From a virus, in IMG/VR virus record IMGVR_UViG_3300021142_000021, positions 1 to 64,000 of that record: a stretch of 64,000 bases of DNA, one strand, 5' to 3'. Under the pieces are notes generated by a model. That model was not told the origin of the DNA. It was given only the letters and a program-made list of their open reading frames with translations, and made no database searches. Of the stretch, positions 26,001 to 36,000 are shown piece by piece. The position numbers and the translations under genes are program-made. The stretch's first letter is position 1; every line of letters begins with the position of its first letter.

Positions 26001-26971
26001 ATCCAATCGGCCACCCAGCACCATATGTTGTTAGTATTGCTAATCAATTAAGTTTATTTTTCAATAATACTAGCTCATCAACTGATGCAATTATATCTGC
26101 AATTTATCCTTGGTTGGCAGGAACATATACTCTAGTTAATAAATCAAGTACTTTAACAACATACTTCTTAAATAAGAGTTATCTAATACCTAATACTCCG
26201 GGATTTGGCGTATATTATACATTCGGGTTTGTGACTACATCTAATACAGGGTATATCACTGGCAGCGTAATAGAAGATGCACTAGATACAACTCATTATG
26301 ATAAAAATGGTAAATCGTTTACTCAAAATACAACGGTACCTACGGCACAACAATTGCCGGTATACTTCAAATGGAGTCATTATTCCCCGATTGACCAACG
26401 AATAGACCCGGCAGCAACAAATATTATTGATATGCTTGTTATTACTAATAGTTTCTATACCGATATGATAAATTGGAGAAATAGTAATGGAACTGTTCTT
26501 ACTTTACCTGCATCGCCAACAACAGAAGATCTTAGAATACAATTTCAGAACTTAGATCAATATAAAATGGTTAGCGATTCAATGATATGGAATTCGGGTG
26601 TATTTAGATTATTATTCGGCACACAGGCTGCACCAGAATTACAGGCAACTTTTAAAGTAGTAAAGGCAGCATCAACAAACATTAGCGATAATGAAGTTAA
26701 GACAATGGTTATAACTGCTATAGATCAATATTTTGATATCAGGAACTGGGATTTTGGTGAAAACTTCTTCTATACAGAACTTGCAGCATTCATACATCAG
26801 CAACTTTCTACAATTATTAGCACTGTTGTTATTGTGCCTAATAGTGCCAATTCGTTATTTGGTAACTTATTTGAAATTATAGCAAAACCTAACGAATTGT
26901 TTATGTCAACTGCAACAGTAAATAATGTGCAGATAGTGTCCGGTTTAACAGACCAAAATCTCCGAGTTTAA
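23006..26971 (+). CDS. 6: gp6-like baseplate wedge protein, enlarged
   Basis: A 1321-residue homologue of T4 gp6, the baseplate J-like wedge backbone. The N-terminus is typical: YKKVFQAYQFIDYTAYDFDTLKQAMINYIQIYYPEDFNDYVESSEF, then FIAIIELIAYFGTSLAFRTDLNSRENFIDTAERRESIIRLAQMVNY. Those stretches lie at about residues 17-110. The C-terminus (near 1220-1321) has the conserved WDFGENFFYTELAAFIHQQL region. It is twice as long as T4 gp6 (660), with beta-rich insertions between, as in larger aquatic T4-like phages. It is joined to gp25 by a one-base overlap. Confidence 0.88.
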   Translation: MSESIRQSNLFASEDYKKVFQAYQFIDYTAYDFDTLKQAMINYIQIYYPEDFNDYVESSEFIAIIELIAYFGTSLAFRTDLNSRENFIDTAERRESIIRLAQMVNYVPSRNIAAAGLFKVASVQTNQPLTDANGINIGSRSVYWNDPNNPDWFDQFVQICNAAFSSLNPFGRPTKSGVIGNIPTDLYQLNNVTRQNVTYPAIITINSQQYPIDICNPDFISNQTIFERDPDPDNAFNFLYRNDSLGVASANTGFFLYFKQGNLINTDTNFDFPVPNRLFPIDIQNINQDDVYVQQTDQTGTVINKWLKVPALAGENIIYNSIQFAQRNIFDVLSGANDTVTIRFADGNFGNVPTGLFRFWTRISANQALVIRPNDAQGLQINIPYIGVDQQSYTLQVIFNLEQTIGNAAPSETNDQIRLRAPEVFSTQSRMVNGSDYNVLPLIYGNQITKLQAIARTFSGDSRYIDLNDPTGFHKDLIIFGQDGALFRDNQNVLTEVIQDSSNSGTINQILVNTIQSMLQDPKVNKFFYDEYVPQFESTIRVNPPNTGRSLLDLVPTLGDPSSPLFWQTSPAKFKNTTGFFSGAAGSPTALPLVNTLTPDNLPNSVYEPWNLISAGAVLQFELPGDSTTLNSAGVNSVIQNGIPQIVNPLNPYANIGPIELGVNEQVNYRAAKVYPAFRNVLNSTEINGNGGSEPTGFYGINNRINDGQSFWMYYDLLTDEWHTFANPGAGVSQPFEYAPADIDIISGTPQIYSTTNWTTTTQGGLLYISIVPNLDTTVTYDLTARGRVYVFESYRDVRFYWEPNKVIIDNASGLALQDSIEFMPFINTNASIDNNLPPAPPINGLTAFLNARVDFNISGVYIQDDGYLDNAKVQISLVDVNGDGIPDDPGAFDRIVSTTDRVVFEYYTDAISGYQSTRPWISRWKTNLENISTPLYVYFPMLTPGSDITIYSSPYIADQILTGTDILNPGGVSGLNYVYMDSVDLLFINNLAQLHYTDPIGHPAPYVVSIANQLSLFFNNTSSSTDAIISAIYPWLAGTYTLVNKSSTLTTYFLNKSYLIPNTPGFGVYYTFGFVTTSNTGYITGSVIEDALDTTHYDKNGKSFTQNTTVPTAQQLPVYFKWSHYSPIDQRIDPAATNIIDMLVITNSFYTDMINWRNSNGTVLTLPASPTTEDLRIQFQNLDQYKMVSDSMIWNSGVFRLLFGTQAAPELQATFKVVKAASTNISDNEVKTMVITAIDQYFDIRNWDFGENFFYTELAAFIHQQLSTIISTVVIVPNSANSLFGNLFEIIAKPNELFMSTATVNNVQIVSGLTDQNLRV

Positions 26972-26989
26972 ACTGTATATAATTTTCGT

Positions 26990-26997
26990 GATAAATA
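26990..26997 (+). promoter_or_regulatory. Late promoter box GATAAATA before gp7
   Basis: GATAAATA lies 50 bases before the gp7 start and is preceded by TATATAATTTTC, the same upstream string found before the gp25 late box. The shared context suggests an extended promoter motif or duplication of the promoter segment. Confidence 0.65.
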
Positions 26998-27004
26998 CTG
27001 AAAA

Positions 27005-27030
27005 GAGATAGTCATGCACATGGCTATCTC
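27005..27030 (+). promoter_or_regulatory. Leader hairpin of gp7 late mRNA
   Basis: GAGATAG (27005-27011) pairs with CTATCTC (27024-27030), extended inward by a T-G pair and CAT/ATG to a four-base loop. It falls just inside the predicted late transcript, 18 bases before the gp7 start, and leaves the binding site free. It may stabilise the mRNA end. Confidence 0.45.
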
Positions 27031-27047
27031 GTACAACGGAAATCATA

Positions 27048-30000
27048 ATGACTCAGTATATTAAAAAACTGCCGGCGGTATTTCAGACAGTAACTGAAAC
27101 AAAATTCTTTGATGCTACATTTGATCAAATTTTCTCAAAGAGAGATAGTGATTTATTGGCAGGATATTTAGGACGTAGAGTAGCCGGAAATTATAATCCT
27201 GTTACTGATTTTTATCTTCCAGAACCTAATAAGAACAGAACATGGTGGCAACTAGAAGCAACAGCATACGCACAAGATGCTAGTAGCAATAAAACGAATA
27301 TTTTCTTTTATGAAGACCTATTAGATAATATCGAATATTACGGTGGTAATATTCTTAATCAAGATAGACTATTTGAGTCTGAATATTATAGCTTCGGGCC
27401 TCCGATCGACTATGATATGTTTATTAACTACCAAAATTATTATTGGGTCGAGCAGGGATTAACTACAATCACTATTACTGGTGTAACCGGTGCCGATATT
27501 ATTGGTAAACCATCATTTAATACAAATGATGTTTCGGGTGCCACACCTGCTAATTTAACTATTACAACTGGCATGTCCATTTCATTGGCTGATGACCCAT
27601 TATATTCCGCTTCTCACACAGTTGAGAATATTGGTGGGTGCATAGGTATTCAATTAGTCCCGCAGTTTCCAGATTATACTCCGGGAACTATTTTTGAATT
27701 CTTACCCTGGGACGGATCTATACTACTATCTACTGGTAGAATTATAGATAATACGAACTGGGATGCATCTACATGGGATACTCAGACTCAGCCACTTGCA
27801 GGTGATTATATAACAATCGAGCGTGGATCTATTGATAGAAATGCGTGGTCTAGAACCAATAAATGGTTTCATATCGATGCAATCACCGCAACCATTGCTG
27901 CCACAACAACATCCTTCCCTGTAAATGCTACACGAGCATTAAGACCTATTATTCAATTTATAGCTGATCTAACTCTTTTCAAATCAGGTACACAATTCAG
28001 AGCCGATATTAATTACGGATTTGCAGATATATCAGCTAATGTACCAATCTTATTGGCCACCTATCAGGGCGTGCAGGCATCTATAGTTAATGCTGCCCTT
28101 GGAACTGATTTTGTAGGCGGGGAATTAGTCTGTTTCTTTAATGATAAAACAACATTTGGTGTATGGGATATATCGCGCTGGGAAACGCCACCTGGTTCTT
28201 GGGATGCCGGTAACGGAGTAATTAATGATTATATCTTTCAGACAAGCATATTACCGGGCGGACAAATTATTTTCTCGCCTTACACTGCTTGGTCAACACC
28301 TATACTCGAAGGCGATATTCTCTTTATTACAGAAGATGGTCCGTATAACTCTGCGTTAAGAGGGAGCACCTGGTACTATAGTTTAGGCACATGGCAAGAA
28401 GCACATAATGATAAGATATCTGTTAACCAACCACCAGAGTTTCAGTTGTATGATCATAACGGAATAGGCCTCGATAATCCAGTAACTTATCCAGCAAGCA
28501 CATTTAACGGAAGTAAGATATTCTCTTATAAAGTTGATACAACGCCGGGTGTAACAACAGACCCTGTCTTAGGATTCGGTATTATCTATACTGCTCTCGG
28601 CCAAGCATCCGACATTGTTTTTCAGAATAATCTTATTACTGACAGATATACATATCAAACTGCAGAATTACCTATTAATGGATACTACTATTATAAGGCA
28701 GTAACTGATCCTGTACTATATAACAATTGGAATTTATATCAGCCGTGCCCGTGTAATATTACTCCGACGCCTCCTGCAAATTGTTTAGAGACAAGTAAGC
28801 AACGAGTTATTGATAAATTTATAATCGGATATGTATCAGAGTTCCAATTTAAATTAAGTGTTACACCGTATGGTTACACATTTGGCGCGGGCGATATTCA
28901 ACCAACAGCCGATCTATCTGTATCTGTAAATGGAAATCAAATTCAGAATAAAATTGGTGGATTTATATTTTCCGAAATTAACAATAGTGTGTATGTTGAT
29001 TTAACTGCATATATCACTAATCTATTAACTACAACTCAAACACAAGCACCTGTTGTTGAAGTACAAACATATACTCAGGGATTATTAGATCCACTTGCAC
29101 CGGGTTATTTTGCGATACCGCAACAGTTAGAAGCTAACCCAAATCAGTTAGAAATCTCTGAAATTAGTGGAAGTAATCTAACTGAACATTTTGCATCTAT
29201 TATTGCAAATCAGATCGGTGAAATAGGTATTGCTTTTGGTGGCAATAATAATTATAGAGATACTAGAAAAAATAGATCTGTTGGCACCTATATATTACAG
29301 AATGTCGCACCTGTATTAAAGACGATGCTTGTATCATCGGAAGATGATCTTGATTTTATTGCAGGAGAAAGATTCAGTCAAGATGAATATACTAAATTTA
29401 AGAACAAGTATTTAAAGACTGCTCTACAACTTATTAATCAGGGATTTAACCCAGTTCAATACCATAATAACACTATTGTGGTTAGTGCATGGGTTGAAGA
29501 AATTCTAAAAGTTGTAAATATCTCAAATGAATTTTCAAACGCATTTGCATATTCTTACATGATTGCAAATGGTAGTGCATATTTAAATGAAACAAATAAT
29601 GTTCCAGTGAGTGGGCTACTAACATTAACAAATTATATTGACTTATCTGATGCAAGAAATGCATTATATATCTATGATGTAACCGGACAAGAAACTTTAC
29701 TTGTAATTGGTGAAGATTATGAGATTGTATCAATGAATCCAATTACTGTGCAATTTACTGCAAATGTTCCTGCTGGTAGTGCAGTAGTGGCCAATCTATA
29801 TAAAAATCCTTTGCCGGCATATATTCCATCTACACCATCTAAGATCGGTGCATATCCTACATATCTACCTAGAATGGAATGGGATACATCTTATATAAAT
29901 CCGACAAATGTTATCATTGGTCATGATGGCTCTAAGACAATTGCATATGGTGATTATAGAGATCAGCTTTTATTAGAACTAGAAAAAAGAATTTATAATC

Positions 30001-33000
30001 TAATACAATACAAATTTAGACATCAATATTATCTACCACTAAGAGTGGAATCAGTTAAGTCTGGATATTTTAGACAAACTCGCTATTCAAGGCAAGAATA
30101 CCTTGGTGTAACAGAATCATACCTAAATAAGTGGGCATCTAAGAATCGTGCCAATTATCGTGCCAATGATTGGTATTCAGCGAGCCTAGATCCCGCAGTA
30201 GTACCGAGTTTTGTTCCGGGCTCTGGTAATATTTGGAAACTATATAATTACAGCTACGCAGTAAATGCAACGACACAGCCATTAAATCTACCAGGTAATT
30301 GGAAAGGTATTTTTCAATATTACTATGATACCATCTATCCAGATACTCGTCCTTGGGAGATGTTAGGATTTAGTGAACAACCGGTGTGGTGGGTTGATCA
30401 ATATGGTACAGACTGGTCTTCTATCAATGCATTACTTTGGGCAGACTTAGAACACGGCATTATCCGCCAGGGACCTTGTGCTATCTATGATCCTGTAACT
30501 TTATTACCACAAGAGCAGCCTATGTGGGCAAGACCCGGACTATCAGCAATTATTCCTGTAGATGCTGCCGGAGAGATTATCCCCGCAATGACTATATTTG
30601 ATATTGCTTTCTCTGGTAACTATTATGAGCCATTTGATCACTTTGATGCAGAATGGAAATATGGCGATGGTTCACCAGTTGAACAAGCTTGGATGTCAAC
30701 ATCTGCATATGCATTTAGTGTACAAGAATTCTTATTCCTGATGAGACTGGCACCATATGGAGAATTATTGTGGGACACAGTTGGCACAGAACTATCTTCT
30801 GGTATGATAACAGACCCATTAGTATTTTTTCCGGATCCTGTACCCGAATTACCAGTAATGTCAACTTCTAATTGGCAATTTGTACAAAATGATACATTTA
30901 CGAGTGCTGATCCATTCTTTGCATGGATGCGTCCAAAAAATGCAGATCAAATTGTTCACGCCGAAACAGTCAATAATGTAGTGCAAATTAGATACGGATA
31001 TCAACGCTGGATTAGTGATAGAATTCTTTTCTTAGGAAAAGATATTACCACCACATTTGGCCAAAAGGTTAGAACACTTGATGTAAATCTTGCGAATAAA
31101 CTAGCAGGATTCACCAATAAAGACACAACTAATCTCTATATCGAGTCAGTCAGCCCTAACGCTACTACAACCAGTTTAATTATACCCTCGACTAATTTTC
31201 AGTGTATTCTTCATAAGAGTCCGGTAGTAGACACCTACTCATATAGCGGTGTCATTATTCGCGCACTAGCCGATGGCACATTTGCTGTCTATGGTTATGA
31301 TTTATTGAATGCAGAATTTACAGTATTTGATCGTTCAGATGCCACATTGATAGATGTATCAATCGGTGGAACTCCTGCACCTTTCTTATATTTTACGGCA
31401 GGTGCTACATACAATCAGGGAGATATTGTTAGATACAATGGTGTATATTATGTAAGTCTAGTTACTCAGACAGTACAGAAATTTATATCAAAAGGTTATC
31501 AGAAATTAAAGAGCCTACCCATTATCGGCGGAGTCTCTGCAATCTATAAGCCGGCATCTTTAGCGACTATTACAAAAATTCCATACGGATCTATCTTAAA
31601 GACAGCACAAGAAGTATTTGATTTAATGATCGGTTATCAGGCATACCTAGAATCAAGAGGATGGCAATTTCAAGATGTAAACCAAGATACAAACATATTA
31701 AGCGATTGGTTATATTGTGCAAAACAATTCCTGTTCTGGATAAACACAAATTGGGCGCCTGATGCATCAATACAATTAAGCCCATTAGCAAATAGTGCAA
31801 CACTTATTGTTTCTCATGGATATCCTAACGATGTAGAATCGTTATCAAATGGTGTATACAGTATACTAGACAAATATGGTGTAGCTATTCCGCCTAATAA
31901 TACTACAACTAATAGAGATGCTCGACTTATTACTGTTGAACCAACCACACTATCTTCGGGTGGCATATTTTATCTACAAGTTAACACATCTGAAACAGAA
32001 CACATTATCATAATCGATAATACGACAAGTTTCAACGATACTGTTTATTCACCGTTATTGAGCGCAAGACAACAACGTCTACGATTCAACGGCTTTAGAA
32101 GCAATGGCTGGTACGGTAAAATGGAAGCACCTGGTTATCTTGTTATCAACAGTCAACTTGTTCCTAACTTTGATACAATCGTAGATAGTATGAGATATTT
32201 CTATGATCCAAATATTGTAATTGATAATCCGAGTCTTGAAGCGTTAGGTCATCATTTAATCGGCTACGAAAGTAAGAGTTACCTTGATAATCTTCAGGTA
32301 GCTAATAATATTCAATATCTATTCTATCAGGGCGCTATTAGACAGAAAGGCACTACCCAGGCTTTCGATAAACTATTTAGATCTACCAAAGTTCAGAGCA
32401 ACGAAATTATTCAGGTGTTTGAAGAATGGGCATTAAAATTGGGAGAGTTCGGTAATACAATCGAACAGGTATCTACTGAATTTATTCTACAACCAGAGCA
32501 GAATACCGGAGAGGTTGTTGTTGCGCGGTTAAATTATATTCCTTCTACAATCGGGTTTGTAAAACAGATCAGCATATTAAATGCAGTGAATACATATGTA
32601 ACAGTACCTAAGGTTATAATTAGTGCACCTGACGCAAGTCCTTCGGATCCTAATCTAACAGAAGCATTACGCCAAGCTAAGGCATATATTGTGCTCAGTG
32701 CAACAGGACAAATTTCTCGCGTAGATATTACAGATCCGGGTTATGGATATCTACAGAGCCCTGTAATTAGTATTGATTCATCACCAACAATATTCTCTAT
32801 ACCAGACCAACTTTACAGCGTATGGCAAGGCTCAATTATAAGCGACAATGTTTTAGATAACATCATTAATATAGATATTGATCAAACAGATGTGTGGACT
32901 GTTCGTCCTGCAGATCCGGCATATTCTTTAGAGTTCCCTGTAACACCACAAATTAATTATTCCTTACCTAATGCAGGATATGTAAATTTTAATGATATTA

Positions 33001-36000
33001 CGTGGACGTCTTTCGATGTAACTCAAACAGCAGTAAATTGGGGAACTGCCTCCTTGAACCCTGGTGTAAATGACACAGTCTGGGTCGCTAAGAATTTCAT
33101 CGAAGATTGGTCCGTCTATAAAATGGCAGAATTTACTGAAAATTGGATAGTTACCAAAGACAATAATGATGATTTATTATTATTAACTGATTACGGCGTA
33201 GTATCTACATTATCGGTTCTTGTGGTGCAAGCCGGCCAGGCTACTGCAACTGCAGAGCTTATTGGGACAGCCATATTAACAGTTACACCCTCCAACACTG
33301 GCGGGTATTATTATACAATACCGTCGGTTAGTATATTCAATACCAACGGGGCTGCACCAACAACATTGGCCGAGGTAACAGCAATATTATCGGAAGGATC
33401 CAAGGGTATTATTACAGGCTATACAGTCAGTGTTTCGGGTGCAGGTTATACAACACCGGAAGTCCTTATAGATGCGGCACCGCCAGCACTAGGTAGTGGG
33501 GCAGTATTAGAGCCAGTAGTCGATCGGTACGGTCGCATCGTCTCTGTTAATATTATCGAAGCAGGTATCGATTATACTGTTGTCAATACCGTTATTGCAG
33601 CAAGAGCAATACCTGGCTCACTATCAGATATTGATGCAACATTCTCAATTACAACAAGCGTAGTCGGTGAAATTCTTACAGTAGAAGTTATGAATAAGCC
33701 CGGTAACACTCACGGTTTACCAGTTAATTCCGGCTATGCACCTGTTGCCAATGTAACTATTATTCCAGAGTTATGGAATTCGGTAGTCGGTGATAGAACC
33801 GACTTCGGTAACATGATTGTTCTACAACAGGTCATTGATGGAACACCAGTTGGTTCTAATAATTACACAGTTGGCATTCTACCGTATACCACTACAGATT
33901 ATAACGACCCGGGCACATATACAGACCCTGATACTCTTATAACATATAATGCATATTATCTAACAACATTAGCTGGTGTGAATATAACTTCTTCTGATAT
34001 TGGTAACTATGCTGATTTCACAGATATGTTATTATATAAGACTATGCGATTCCCTGTCACGCCAGACTGGGGATATCCTCCATCGTATATTCAGTATAAT
34101 GATAAAATTTGGGTAGATGATGTAGATGGTAAATGGAATGTATTAACTTGGTTATTTGTATATGAATGGGGTATTTTAACACCATTTAGGCAACAAGAAC
34201 CCCTAATCAATACTTCGTTATTTGAGAGTGCAAGTATATTTGCGTCAGATACAAGAAATGAATTAATTCAACTACCCATCTATGATCCGTTTAAGTCTAT
34301 ACTACCGGGCCCTGCAAAACAGAATATTGCATATATATCTGAGCAAGATCCTGCCAGTTACAATGTCACAGCTGACGCAACATTGTTCAGTGAAAACATA
34401 ACTTTCGCTAATAGACAAGTTGGTCAATTATGGTGGGATCTATCATCCACTAGATATACTTATTATGAACAACCTCGTTCTTTAAAAATGGAGAACGGGA
34501 CATTAGTTTATGATGAAACTGCATTAGATAACTTAGTTTATAGAAGAAACAATTGGGGACAACTTTTCCCGGGTAGTATCATTGCGATTTATGAATGGGT
34601 ACAGAGTTCTGTACCACCAGCACTCTATACCGGGACAGGAACACCGAGAGATATAACAACATATGTTCAGGTAACGACATCAAATAGATTTACTAGTGCC
34701 ACGGTTACCAATTATTATTTCTGGGTCTTGAACACAACCGATAAACCAAATATCGAAAATAGAACAATGGCAGCGCAAGACGTTGCTCTTATGTTGCAAT
34801 CTCCAATGAGTCAAGGTTTTGCATTCTTCTGTCCAATTCAACAAACATCTACAAACAATTCGTATATATTTTATAATGTACAAAATATCCTCTCATATCA
34901 GGGTGATAATGTACAGATACAATACAGACTTGCAGAGAGAAACGATCAGAAGCATACCCAGTGGGCATTCTTTAGAGAAGGTGACCCTGCATCTATTATA
35001 ACAGATCAATTCTGGAACAAGATGGTTGATAGTTTATGCGGATACTCGGCATTATTACCGGCAACGGGTGAATCTATAGATGGAATTCCTACATGGACTT
35101 CATTACCGTGGGATAGTGCCGGTTGGGATACATCTTTCTGGGATAATGCAGACTATGGTGTAATTTTACCAGTACCTGATCCAAAGTTAAGCGAAGGTGA
35201 AAAATACGGCATCGATTATAGACCACGTCAGGGAATGTTTGTAAACTTACCTTCAGCAAGACAAATATTCACACAGGCTGCAAATCAATTACTTGTGTAT
35301 ATACCTATACGTGATAATAATCCGGGATGGGGTGCATCGATACCTACCTGGAACTTAACAACATCTACTGATATTTACTATGGTATATATTGGACATATA
35401 CCGACTGGTATGCGGTTGGTTACGAGAATGTAACACCGAATATTGTATTCCAAACTTTACAGAATGCTAAGGATGCATTGACAGCTGGATTACTTAAAGT
35501 AGAAGATATTGTTGAAGTATCTAATGGCACAACTGATGGACGTTGGGCACTATATGCAGTTTCTCAACTTAATCCCAATATTCCTGTACTTAGCCTAACG
35601 CTTGTCGGTATTGAAAGTAGTGCTATTAATTTAATGAATTCAATATATACAACTACCGGTGTATATAGTCTTTCAACGGAACTTAGAGCATTATTAAATG
35701 CATTCAGATTAGAGGTAATGGTTGACGCATTTATTGTAGATCAGAATGAACTATTCTTCTCTATGATGAATTATGTAATGAGTGAGCAGAAAAATCCAAA
35801 CTGGTTATTTAAATCATCTTATATCTATGTTAAGGAAAATAACATACCATTGACACAAACTCAATTATATGTCCCTGATCAGATTACTAATATCCTGCAA
35901 TTTATTACTGATTCTAAACCATATCATACTCAGATTAGAGACTACACCAGCACATATCTTACTACTGATATTGCAGCTGGTACGGCAATAGATAGTCACA

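Noticed and set aside
27014-27064. A 16-codon upstream frame overlapping the gp7 start.
   Set aside because: Very short, its start lies in the leader hairpin and the binding site is poor. Regulation by it is possible but unsupported.
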